From: Candidatus Aenigmatarchaeota archaeon
Lineage (GTDB): Archaea; Aenigmatarchaeota; Aenigmatarchaeia; JACPZZ01
DNA: 37,028 nucleotides
Assembly: GCA_016195275.1 (NCBI GenBank)
Contig: JACPZZ010000028.1
Span: 1 to 37,028, forward strand
Reading direction: 5' to 3'
The notes beneath the pieces are model-generated. The model searched no databases. It worked only from the letters and a program-made list of their open reading frames with translations, and was not told the DNA's origin. Below are positions 6,861 through 13,960 of the stretch, in pieces. Each line of letters begins with the position of its first letter. Positions within the stretch are counted from its first letter, which is position 1. The position numbers and the translations under genes are program-made.

Positions 6861-6985
6861 GGGCCGATAGATCAATTGGTAGATCGCGACGTTTGCATGA
6901 CCTTTTTGGGAAAAAGGTCAATCAAAAACTGACCAAAAAGTTCCGATGTACGTCGAGGCTGCGGGTTCGAGTCCCGTTCGGTCCA
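6861..6985 (+). tRNA. tRNA-Ala (anticodon UGC) with a 52-nt intron
   Basis: The acceptor stem GGGCCGA/TCGGTCC contains the G3-U70 pair that specifies alanine, and position 73 is A. The anticodon stem is CGACG/CGTCG, the loop is TTTGCA plus A38, and the T stem is GCGGG/CCCGT with TTCGAGT loop. The CCA tail is not encoded. The intron (about 6898-6949) follows position 37, the canonical site, and contains the perfect hairpin GACCTTTTT/AAAAAGGTC. A TATA-like TATTTAATTTTA lies about 30-40 nt upstream. Confidence 0.95.
6898..6949 (+). other. tRNA-Ala intron (37/38 site)
   Basis: It interrupts the anticodon loop after A37. The anticodon region TGCA can pair with TGTA at the intron's 3' end, as expected for recognition by the splicing endonuclease that would also process the rRNA mini-introns. 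Confidence 0.85.
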
Positions 6986-7042
6986 TGCATCAAATCTTTC
7001 GTTAAGTGAAATAAGTTAAATTGATTGCTACTAAATATATAT

Positions 7043-8317
7043 ATGGTTCAATTACGAAGAACATTAAATTTGTTTGATACAATTTCTCTTTCTATAGGTG
7101 CAATTGTTGGGGCGGGAATTTTTGTCCTTACTGGTTTAGCTTCACAAGTTGCGGGGCCTGCATTGATTCTCTCAGTACTTATAGCTAGCTTTGTTGCAAC
7201 ACTAACTGCGATCAGTATTTCCAACCTCGTAAGAGCTTTTCCTAAGGAGGGTGGAGAATACGAATATGGCTACAAAATTCTTTCGCCATTTGCTGGCTTT
7301 ATTTCTGGTTGGATGTGGACGCTGAATAAAATGGTTGCCGGCGGTGTTTTGGTATTAGGATTTGCCACTTACCTCTCTGCTTTTTTTCCTTTCATTCCTC
7401 TAAAAGAAACTGCAGTTACATTGATTGGCTTGGTAACTTTGATAAACCACAGAGGTGTGAGAACGATAGGAACTGCAATCGATTTTCTAGTTATCTTAAA
7501 ACTAAGTATACTCATTTTTTTCATCGTTCTTGGAAGTCTTTTTATTAAAGCCGACAATTTCTTTCCTTTTGCTCCCCAAGGCGTTGGTGGAGTTCTGCAC
7601 GCCGCTGCGATTATCTTCTTTGCATATGTCGGCTTTGCTAGACCCGTTTATCTTGTCGAAGAGATTAAAAATCCGAGAAAGAATATTCCGAAAGGGATTT
7701 TCCTTGGCCTATCGATCTCAACTGTAATTTATTTGCTCGTTACTATTGTCGCAATTGGCTTAGTCGGAAGTAGTTCTTTGGCTAGAACGGATTCCCCTTT
7801 AGCAATTGCAATAGCTTCGACCAATGTAAATTGGGCTCCAAATCTCATTGTTCTCGGTGGATTAATTGCTACCTTTTCTGTTTTATTAGACGATAATCTT
7901 GCATTATCGAGAATGATTTTCGCCATCGGTAGAAAGGGCGACTATCCAAAATGGTTCGCAAAAATAGAAAAGAAGAGCAGAGCACCAAGAAGGGCAATCC
8001 TTGCAACCGGAATGATTACCGCGATTTTGACTTTTCTTTTTGACCTTAGACAACTAGCAGAGGTTGCTAGTTTTTTAATATTGACTTATTTCGCTTTAGT
8101 TAATTTATCGGCAATTAAAATGGAAAAAAAGAAACTTCCAGCTATAATACCAGTAATTGGGTTTATCGGAACTCTGAGTCTTGCACTTTCTCTTGCGGTC
8201 AAAAATATTATCATAGGTCTTTTATTAATTTCAATAGGCATAGTTTATTTTCATTTAAAGAGGAGTGCAAGCGGAACCGTAAAGCGGAACGTAATTCATA
8301 TAACTGAGTCCGGATAA
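7043..8317 (+). CDS. APC-superfamily amino-acid permease
   Basis: About 424 aa with roughly eleven or twelve hydrophobic segments. The N-terminal helix 1 signature SLSIGAIVGAGIFVL is the substrate-binding GAGIF motif of the amino acid-polyamine-organocation family. The helix-6 region FFAYVGFARPVYLVEEIKNP matches the FAFxGFE-type signature, with ARP replacing the more usual E/D. It would import or exchange amino acids. ATG 7043 starts directly at the family N-terminus; a TTG at 7025 would add six unlikely residues. The gene is visibly more A/T-rich than its neighbours and stands alone after the tRNA, which hints at horizontal acquisition. Confidence 0.9.
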   Translation: MVQLRRTLNLFDTISLSIGAIVGAGIFVLTGLASQVAGPALILSVLIASFVATLTAISISNLVRAFPKEGGEYEYGYKILSPFAGFISGWMWTLNKMVAGGVLVLGFATYLSAFFPFIPLKETAVTLIGLVTLINHRGVRTIGTAIDFLVILKLSILIFFIVLGSLFIKADNFFPFAPQGVGGVLHAAAIIFFAYVGFARPVYLVEEIKNPRKNIPKGIFLGLSISTVIYLLVTIVAIGLVGSSSLARTDSPLAIAIASTNVNWAPNLIVLGGLIATFSVLLDDNLALSRMIFAIGRKGDYPKWFAKIEKKSRAPRRAILATGMITAILTFLFDLRQLAEVASFLILTYFALVNLSAIKMEKKKLPAIIPVIGFIGTLSLALSLAVKNIIIGLLLISIGIVYFHLKRSASGTVKRNVIHITESG

Positions 8318-8479
8318 TAATTATACTTATGACTGCAAGCTTTTCCTCAGAAAACAGTGTTCGGTCAAGCAATCAAGCAAGAGTTCGACCGAGGTTCATT
8401 CTTCATCCGATCCATTACAAAACCAAACCAATAATAATCGCATTTGACGCAATCATGTTTTCTTTGGCGTCGACAAGCT
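8318..8479. other. Intergenic region without a recognisable gene
   Basis: It lies between convergent genes. It contains only weak inverted matches (for example GACGC near 8442 and GCGTC near 8467). No small ORF with a ribosome binding site was seen. Confidence 0.5.
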
Positions 8480-8800
8480 TCAGGAAGATTGTAGAGTAAT
8501 TTTGTCTTTCCTAAGCAACTTCTTGCCCCACTTGTTCATGCACTCTATTATATCTGAAAATTCCTGCCCCACCCCTGTCAACGAATAGTTGACAGAGATA
8601 GGTTGTGTATTTGTTACGCGTCTGTCTACTATGCCCCTCTTTTCTAAAAATTTCAGCGTTCTTGATAACGTCGTCGAGTTCATTCTAAGCGCCCTTTTCA
8701 ATTCGTTGAAATTTGATGATCCGCTAATCAGAAGCCTGCACACGACTTCCAGCCTGTGCCTTGTCCCGACCGTGTTTATCGTCTTGGATACAGCTTCCAT
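8480..8800 (-). CDS. HxlR-family winged-helix transcriptional regulator
   Basis: 106 aa. The recognition pattern RHRLEVVCRLL..GSSNFNELKRAL..NSTTLSRTLKFLEKRGIVDRRV followed by a YSLT wing matches the HxlR family, dimeric DNA-binding repressors or activators. The cysteine that typically begins the domain is absent, so redox sensing is not predicted. The gene faces the microprotein genes at 8889 and 8941 and has a perfect inverted repeat just ahead of its start, suggesting autoregulation and possibly control of the divergent genes. Confidence 0.85.
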   Translation of the reverse strand: MEAVSKTINTVGTRHRLEVVCRLLISGSSNFNELKRALRMNSTTLSRTLKFLEKRGIVDRRVTNTQPISVNYSLTGVGQEFSDIIECMNKWGKKLLRKDKITLQSS

Positions 8801-8810
8801 ATCTTTCGTA

Positions 8811-8828
8811 GGTATCGCCCCCGATACC
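8811..8828. promoter_or_regulatory. Perfect inverted repeat, candidate HxlR operator
   Basis: GGTATCG-CCCC-CGATACC. It lies 11 nt upstream of the regulator's start codon and just downstream of a TATA-like tract (8832-8842), where a bound dimer would block transcription start. Confidence 0.5.
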
Positions 8829-8831
8829 GTA

Positions 8832-8862
8832 TTCTATATATAGTCTAATTTATATACTTAGT
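8832..8862. promoter_or_regulatory. Divergent TATA-like promoter region
   Basis: CTATATATAG (8833-8842) would serve the minus-strand HxlR gene, and TTTATATACT (8850-8859) the plus-strand microprotein genes. Confidence 0.45.
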
Positions 8863-8888
8863 AACATTACTGTACTGGAGGTATCCAA

Positions 8889-8927
8889 ATGGGCAGGAAA
8901 AAGAAAATGGCAAACGGCTGTTGCTGA
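8889..8927 (+). CDS. Possible 12-aa peptide (MGRKKKMANGCC)
   Basis: A very short ORF preceded by an ideal GGAGGT ribosome binding site six bases before ATG. It is basic and ends in two cysteines. It could be a leader peptide, a metal-binding micropeptide or chance. The strong ribosome binding site and a second one before the next ORF argue for translation. Confidence 0.4.
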   Translation: MGRKKKMANGCC

Positions 8928-8940
8928 AGGGGGTTAAATA

Positions 8941-9030
8941 ATGAATAAAAAGGAAGATTTGGTGGTGTGCGCATGCGGCTCGGGAAAACATTACAAAGAC
9001 TGCTGCGGTGTACCCGCCAAGAAAAACTAG
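8941..9030 (+). CDS. 29-aa SEC-C motif microprotein
   Basis: The whole protein is little more than a SEC-C zinc-binding motif: CACGSGKHYKDCC at residues 10-22 matches the C-X-C-X8-C-C pattern found at the C-terminus of SecA and in small nucleic-acid-linked proteins. GGGGGT lies six bases before ATG 8941. A free-standing SEC-C protein this small is unusual. It likely binds one zinc and acts as an adaptor; the partner is unknown. Confidence 0.75.
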   Translation: MNKKEDLVVCACGSGKHYKDCCGVPAKKN

Positions 9031-9046
9031 CCGCATGCGGCTAGTT
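9025..9046. repeat. 22-bp perfect palindrome
   Basis: It is centred on GCATGC with AACTAGCC/GGCTAGTT arms and overlaps the stop codon of the SEC-C gene, 20 nt before the DUF3179 start. It could terminate the microprotein transcript or bind a dimeric regulator. No T tract follows. Confidence 0.55.
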
Positions 9047-9065
9047 CATCGGAGTGTTGCTGCCT

Positions 9066-10106
9066 ATGCCAACCGGTATTCCTTCCGTTTTAATGCTTAT
9101 CGCCGCGGTTGTGCTAATTGTAGCTGGCATAGGTTTTGCAAATTTATTTTTACTTAACCCCGCAGATAGAGGAATGGCGAATTCGGGCTCGTCTGTAGTT
9201 AACGATACCAACGAAAATGGTCTGAACACACCGGCGAAAACCGGTTGGCTCGATAATTTTAACCGGAATATCGTAGACGGTGGCCCGCCCAAAGATGGGA
9301 TACCCGCAATAGACAAGCCAAAATATATCAGTGCGCTCGAAGGTGACAAGTTATTAAAAAACACCGACATTGTGTTCGGAATAAATTACAAGGGCGTGCA
9401 AAAGGCGTTTCCGCGGAAGATGCTTGTATGGCACGAAATAGTTAACGATGTAATTAAAGGTGAAAAAATATCTGTAACCTATTGTCCACTAACAGGAACC
9501 AGCATAGGTCTGAAAGGCGCAAATAATTCTGGTGTGGATTTCGGAACTTCGGGCAAATTGGTGAATAGCAATTTGGTAATGTATGACAGGCAAACAAATA
9601 ATCTGTGGCCCCAGATATTGGGCATCTCAATAAACGGTGCGGACAAGGGCGATGAACTCGGATGGTTTCCTGTTTATTGGACTACGTGGGGACAATGGAA
9701 AAACAAATATCCGGATACTTTAGTTCTCTCGGAAAACACCGGCTTTTTGAGGCCGTACGACAATGACCCATACGGGTCATATAATGGAGAAAACACTTAC
9801 TACCAAACAGGGGGACCTTTCTTTCCTTTAATGGCGCAGAACAATAAATTGCCGCCGAAACAGGTTATTGTTGGCATAAAACTGAACAATTCTTACGTGG
9901 CCGTACCAAAAGATCTGGCAAAAAGCAAGAGGAATATCACAATAAATCTGGCTAATAAAACGATTTTAGCAGTTTATGATTATGACTTGGACAGCGTGAA
10001 TGTGTTTGAAAAGGACAGCAAAGATCCTGTCACATCATTCGATGCGATGTGGTTTGCTTGGTATGCCTTTTACCCTGAAACAGAGGTGTATTTGGACGAA
10101 GGTTAA
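9066..10106 (+). CDS. Membrane-anchored DUF3179-domain protein
   Basis: About 346 aa. An N-terminal hydrophobic helix (about residues 5-27) acts as signal anchor, followed by an extracytoplasmic domain with the DUF3179 features WHEIVNDVIKGEKISVTYCPLTGTSIG and a later LWPQ...GAD block. The family has no established biochemical role; the conserved Cys in YCPL is present. ATG 9066 is chosen; GTG 9054 would add four residues. The following membrane-protein gene starts 1 nt after its stop, so the two are co-translated. Confidence 0.85.
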   Translation: MPTGIPSVLMLIAAVVLIVAGIGFANLFLLNPADRGMANSGSSVVNDTNENGLNTPAKTGWLDNFNRNIVDGGPPKDGIPAIDKPKYISALEGDKLLKNTDIVFGINYKGVQKAFPRKMLVWHEIVNDVIKGEKISVTYCPLTGTSIGLKGANNSGVDFGTSGKLVNSNLVMYDRQTNNLWPQILGISINGADKGDELGWFPVYWTTWGQWKNKYPDTLVLSENTGFLRPYDNDPYGSYNGENTYYQTGGPFFPLMAQNNKLPPKQVIVGIKLNNSYVAVPKDLAKSKRNITINLANKTILAVYDYDLDSVNVFEKDSKDPVTSFDAMWFAWYAFYPETEVYLDEG

Positions 10107-10107
10107 A

Positions 10108-10686
10108 ATGTTTTTTCATCAACTTGGGTATATACTTTCAATTAATAAATTTAGGAACACCTTTATCGCCGTATTTGTGGCTTTTTTCTTCTTGTACCTT
10201 TATGCCATCGGCAACATAACCACGGTAGAAACTCCAAGACACGGTTTCAAATTAGTTGAAGACTGGCAAAACAATATATTAAAAAGCAGGGCCGCGTTTG
10301 TCTGGGAACCGATAGCCGTATTTTTCTTAGGCAATGTCGCGGTTTTCCTTTCTTTGCCAAACGTATTGTTGGCTAAAATTTTGTCTTTACTTGTCGCAGC
10401 TAATTTCACAGTCTCTGCTTTTAGCCTGTCCTTACCAAAGGTTTGCAGAATCAGTCCGTCAAAAAGTCTTCTAAGCGCTGCCCCCAGCCTCCTCACGGGC
10501 TTTGCGTGCTGCGTTCCTGCCTTTTTAGTGGTTCTGGGTTCTGGCACGGCAGCCTTTATCTCTCTTTTCATGGGCATAAGGCCTGCCTTCATACCCATCA
10601 GTTTTATTTTATTGATTTCCAGCCTTTACTGGACCGTAAACAAAATAACAGAGATAAGAAGAAGTTACGAGCCTGCCTATAGATAA
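10108..10686 (+). CDS. Integral membrane protein with a CCVP motif
   Basis: 192 aa, about five or six transmembrane helices. The motif GFACCVPAFLVVLGSG in the fourth helix resembles the vicinal-cysteine helix of MerT-like metal transporters and of a widespread archaeal/actinobacterial membrane family. ATG 10108 overlaps the end of the DUF3179 gene region; the longer frame back to 10000 lies inside that gene and is rejected. Possible role: metal or thiol handling at the membrane together with the DUF3179 protein. Uncertain. Confidence 0.75.
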   Translation: MFFHQLGYILSINKFRNTFIAVFVAFFFLYLYAIGNITTVETPRHGFKLVEDWQNNILKSRAAFVWEPIAVFFLGNVAVFLSLPNVLLAKILSLLVAANFTVSAFSLSLPKVCRISPSKSLLSAAPSLLTGFACCVPAFLVVLGSGTAAFISLFMGIRPAFIPISFILLISSLYWTVNKITEIRRSYEPAYR

Positions 10687-10735
10687 ATATCGTACATCCG
10701 ACATATATAAATGCCGGCATTGTTAATATCAAGGT

Positions 10736-11671
10736 ATGAGAGCGGTACAGATAAATGGATATGGCGGTAATGAGGTTGTCGTAATCAATGACGTGCCAAA
10801 GCCTGCTTTGTCCGCCGGGAAAGTCCTGGTAGAAGCGGAAGCCGCAGGCGTTAATCCGGTTGACTGGAAAATACGCCAGGGATATTTGCAGCAAATGGTA
10901 AAACTGCAGTTTCCTTCAACTTTGGGCGGCGATTTTTCAGGCGTTGTAGTTGAAGCAGGTGAGGATGTTTTTAACTTCAAAAAAGGCGACGAGGTTTATG
11001 GAAACGCGAGCGTGTTGCGCGGCGCTTCAGGATCGTTTGCTGATTTTATTTCAGTGGGTACGCAGTTCATTGGGCGAAAGCCAAAGAACGCCAACCATGA
11101 CGAAGCTGCCGGATTGCCGCTGGCAGGCGCGAGCGCTTTGCAGGCCACAGAGCAGCTAAACCTTTCGGAAGGCAAAAAAATTCTAATTCACGGCGGCTCT
11201 GGGGGTATAGGGTCGATTGCGATTCAGTTGGCTAAACATTTGGGCGCATATGTAGCCACGACTGTACGCTCTGATAACATTCAATTCGTGAAAGAAATGG
11301 GCGCGGATGAGGTAGTAGATTACACGAATAGCTCTTTCGAAGACATTTTGCACGATTATGACGCTGTGTTTGACACTGTGGGCGGCGAGACTTACAAAAA
11401 ATCTTTTAAAGTTCTGAAGAAAGGCGGTATGATCATTTCTATGCTCGAGAAGCCGGATGCCGGGTTAATGGAAAAATTCGGGGTTAAGGCTTCCTCTGTA
11501 TCAACGCAGATAAACGCCGACACGCTGTCAAAGCTGACAGAACTTGTTGAAAAGGGTACGATCAAAGTTCACGTGGACAAGATGTTTCCGCTGGAGCAGA
11601 CCGCCGAAGCGCTTGACCATCTTCAGACAAAACACCCGCGCGGAAAAGTCGTAATTACTATCAGTTCGTAG
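10736..11671 (+). CDS. Zinc-independent NADP-dependent oxidoreductase (quinone oxidoreductase-like MDR)
   Basis: 311 aa, the usual length for the family. The N-terminal GroES-like fold (residues 1-120, with AAGVNPVDWKIRQG) is followed by a Rossmann domain with the nucleotide motif HGGSGGIGSIAIQLAK (about 145-160) and a C-terminal KAKG-like end. The structural and catalytic zinc cysteines of true alcohol dehydrogenases are missing, as in quinone oxidoreductase and enoyl reductase homologues. It would reduce quinones or activated C=C bonds with NAD(P)H. It stands alone, probably with its own promoter in 10687-10730 (ATATATAA near 10703). Confidence 0.9.
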   Translation: MRAVQINGYGGNEVVVINDVPKPALSAGKVLVEAEAAGVNPVDWKIRQGYLQQMVKLQFPSTLGGDFSGVVVEAGEDVFNFKKGDEVYGNASVLRGASGSFADFISVGTQFIGRKPKNANHDEAAGLPLAGASALQATEQLNLSEGKKILIHGGSGGIGSIAIQLAKHLGAYVATTVRSDNIQFVKEMGADEVVDYTNSSFEDILHDYDAVFDTVGGETYKKSFKVLKKGGMIISMLEKPDAGLMEKFGVKASSVSTQINADTLSKLTELVEKGTIKVHVDKMFPLEQTAEALDHLQTKHPRGKVVITISS

Positions 11672-11744
11672 GAAGTAAATGACGTTATGAGATAACTTCG
11701 ATAACGGGAACGTCGGTTATATAGGCTAAACGCAAATTGTAATT

Positions 11745-12002
11745 ATGTCCGCGCAGCTTTCAGAGGAAGAGATGGATATTTTAACAGCGATCATGGAAGG
11801 CGGCGACCAAACGACATACGACAAGATAGGCGCCGGTTTGAAGTTTCTTTCCGGCGCAACCGACATCGAAGAAAATAAATTAAAAATCGTCCTTAAAAAG
11901 CTGGTTAAAGACCGTTACGTCGAACACAGGTTTTTTTCCGACGGAACGGACGATTATATCCTGCGCGAAAAAGGTATGGAAACTGTGAACGCTAATTTGT
12001 AG
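11745..12002 (+). CDS. Small winged-helix-like hypothetical protein
   Basis: 85 aa. The helix-turn-helix-like layout (LSEEEMDILTAIMEGG, then a KLKIVLKKLVKDRYVEHRF recognition-helix/wing stretch) suggests a small DNA-binding protein. No family is recognised. A TATATAGG box lies about 30 nt upstream, and the gene is convergent with the glutaredoxin-like gene, sharing the end position. Confidence 0.6.
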   Translation: MSAQLSEEEMDILTAIMEGGDQTTYDKIGAGLKFLSGATDIEENKLKIVLKKLVKDRYVEHRFFSDGTDDYILREKGMETVNANL

Positions 12003-12236
12003 TTACTGCTTCAATTTCAGAATATTATTTACAACCCTTGGGTTCCATCCGACAATAATTTCGCCGTTGATATCCAGCACAGGAACGCTGATCTGGCCTG
12101 ATTTTTGGATCATCTCTTCCGCAATCTTGGGATCCGCGGATACGTCAACCTTTTTGTACGGAATGTTGTTCTGCTTGAAAACCTCTTCGTATTTCTTGCA
12201 GTAATAGCATGTCGGTGTGGAATACAAAGTTATCAT
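12003..12236 (-). CDS. Glutaredoxin-like thiol-disulfide oxidoreductase
   Basis: 77 aa with redox motif CYYC at residues 10-13 in the typical TPTCYYCKK context, and the cis-proline region SVPVLDINGEIIVG (about residue 50). Size and motif fit NrdH/glutaredoxin-like proteins that reduce ribonucleotide reductase or general disulfides. It lies 40 nt downstream of the E2 gene on the same strand and may be the last gene of the dehydrogenase operon. Confidence 0.88.
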   Translation of the reverse strand: MITLYSTPTCYYCKKYEEVFKQNNIPYKKVDVSADPKIAEEMIQKSGQISVPVLDINGEIIVGWNPRVVNNILKLKQ

Positions 12237-12275
12237 TTTACCAGCCTAAACAACTATTTTTGCCAAAGGATTTAT

Positions 12276-13472
12276 TTATTCATGTTCCTTTTCTTCGTCA
12301 ATTGTCATATCTTCCTGCAGGTTCATCGCAAATTCGTTTGCGAACTTGGCAGCCTCGCCGCCATCGATAACGCGGTGGTCGAAAGAGATTGAAATGGGCA
12401 TGATTGTTCTTATCTGGACTTTTTTATCGACAACGACAGGCTTGTCCTGCATCCTTCCTATTCCCAGTATCGCCGCTTCTGGATAGTTTATAATTGGAAC
12501 TGCAAATGTTACGCCTATTGACCCGTAGTTGGAAATTGTGAACGACCCGCCTTTCATATCGTCGATTGTTAATTTCCTTTCTTTCGCTTTTTCGCTCAGC
12601 GTCCCGATCTCTTTGGCAAGCTCAAAAATATCCTTTTTGTCCGCGTTTTTCACAACAGGAACGAACAAACCGTACGGCGTTTGTACTGCGATTCCTATGT
12701 TGTAGTAACTCTTTACAATGATCTGCTCATTCTCCTCGTCCAAGCTCGAATTGGCGTAAGGATGCCGTTTAATCGCCTTTATCAGCGCCTTGATTATGAA
12801 TGGCAGGTATGTTAATTTAATCCCCTTCTTCTCCGCTTCTGCCTTCTTTTTATTCCGCAGCCCGACAAGGTACGTAGCATCAATCTCGTCCATCAGCGTT
12901 GAATGCGGTGCGGTATACTTTGACAGCTTCATATGGTCTGCGATCGCTTTTCGGACAGACGTCATCGGAATTTTCAAAATCTGCCCGTATTTCTCAAAAG
13001 TAACCTTTGGTGCTTTTGGTTTGGATGAATTTCTGATATCGTCCTCGGTTATGCGTCTGCCCGGGCCTGTGCCTTTGATTTTGCTTAGATCAACGCCCAT
13101 TTCCGCTGCAAGTTTTCTTATGGCCGGTGTGGCCAAAACGCCCGCCGGTTGCGCGGTTTGCGACATCGCAGGAACCGCATTTGAAATTTCTTTTGTTTTT
13201 TCCGCCCTGCTTTCTTTTATTTTCGCAGACTCGCCTTTCTCGCCAACCACTACAAGAACAGTCCCGACAGGGATCGTGTCGCCCACTTTTCCATTCAATT
13301 TCAGAACAGTGCCTTCAACCGGGCTCGGAATTTCTACAATGGCCTTTTCCGTTTCTATCTCGACAAGCGTCTGGTCGGCTTTAATATAATCGCCTTCCCT
13401 GACGTGCCATCTTACTATCTTGCCTTCGGTGATGCCTTCGCCCACGTCCGGGAATTTAAATTCTGTTGCCAT
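12276..13472 (-). CDS. Dihydrolipoamide acyltransferase (E2) of a 2-oxoacid dehydrogenase complex
   Basis: About 398 aa. Lipoyl domain at 1-80 with the lipoylated Lys at about 43 (ETEKA), peripheral subunit-binding domain at about 120-160 (ATPAIRKLAAEMGVDL...GPGRRITEDD), and catalytic domain at about 175-398 with FDHRVIDGG containing the active His and Asp. It transfers the acyl group from E1-bound thiamine to CoA. ATG 13472 follows GAGGG; an ATG at 13487 is possible. E1 subunits lie upstream in the same direction, separated by the Doc-like gene pair. E3 is not in the window. Confidence 0.93.
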   Translation of the reverse strand: MATEFKFPDVGEGITEGKIVRWHVREGDYIKADQTLVEIETEKAIVEIPSPVEGTVLKLNGKVGDTIPVGTVLVVVGEKGESAKIKESRAEKTKEISNAVPAMSQTAQPAGVLATPAIRKLAAEMGVDLSKIKGTGPGRRITEDDIRNSSKPKAPKVTFEKYGQILKIPMTSVRKAIADHMKLSKYTAPHSTLMDEIDATYLVGLRNKKKAEAEKKGIKLTYLPFIIKALIKAIKRHPYANSSLDEENEQIIVKSYYNIGIAVQTPYGLFVPVVKNADKKDIFELAKEIGTLSEKAKERKLTIDDMKGGSFTISNYGSIGVTFAVPIINYPEAAILGIGRMQDKPVVVDKKVQIRTIMPISISFDHRVIDGGEAAKFANEFAMNLQEDMTIDEEKEHE

Positions 13473-13519
13473 ATCGGGTTCCCTCATTTGTACATGATTC
13501 GATAATAAATTTTATTTCC

Positions 13520-13627
13520 TTATCCTTCAAAATATTTCTGATATTTATGTTCCTCTGCTAATTTTTTGAGAAAATCTATTCGCTCATCAATTACCTCTTC
13601 TGCCACATCCATAAATTTTTTTCTCAT
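13520..13627 (-). CDS. 35-aa ORF downstream of the Doc-like gene
   Basis: MRKKFMDVAEEVIDERIDF continues as a charged, probably single-helix protein rich in Glu/Lys. Its ribosome binding site GGTGA overlaps the stop of the Doc-like gene and its ATG is 5 nt later, so the two are translationally coupled. A small helical protein paired with a Fic/Doc protein could be its antitoxin, although antitoxins usually precede Doc. Confidence 0.5.
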   Translation of the reverse strand: MRKKFMDVAEEVIDERIDFLKKLAEEHKYQKYFEG

Positions 13628-13632
13628 AGAAA

Positions 13633-13875
13633 TCACCTTATATTTCTTGATACCCAGTAGACAATTTGTTTGGTGTTCATCTGACCTATAGATATTTTGT
13701 TAAGCATTACCCATATATCCTTTTCCTTGGATATTAATGTTTTCCCGTTAATTCTTAAAATGGTTTCAACGAGTATCAAAGCCGTCCTTTTGTTCCCATC
13801 CACGAACGGGTGTCTAGCCACAATACCAAATAGGAGGTTTGCAAGCTTTTTTATCAAGTCTCCGGTGGCGTTCAC
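13633..13875 (-). CDS. Doc/Fic-domain protein, short N-terminus
   Basis: 80 aa containing HPFVDGNKRTAL (residues 22-33), the Doc-type variant of the Fic motif (kinase that phosphorylates EF-Tu in P1 Doc). Doc proteins are usually about 125 aa with the motif near residue 65, so the N-terminal helices are short or missing here. An in-frame GTG start overlaps the TGA of a 15-codon ORF starting ATG at 13919 (MKIITKAVIELQFHR), which could be the true N-terminus lost by a 1-nt shift, or a coupled leader. It sits between the E1 beta and E2 genes of a metabolic operon. Confidence 0.7.
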   Translation of the reverse strand: MNATGDLIKKLANLLFGIVARHPFVDGNKRTALILVETILRINGKTLISKEKDIWVMLNKISIGQMNTKQIVYWVSRNIR

Positions 13876-13960
13876 CTGTGAAATTGTAACTCAATTACCG
13901 CTTTTGTGATAATTTTCATATCTAAAGAAATATAACCTTCAAGGCTTTAATATCGCTTTA

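Noticed and set aside
10000-10107. N-terminal extension of the CCVP membrane protein
   Set aside because: It lies inside the DUF3179 gene in another frame; the ATG at 10108 follows that gene's stop and starts a proper membrane protein.
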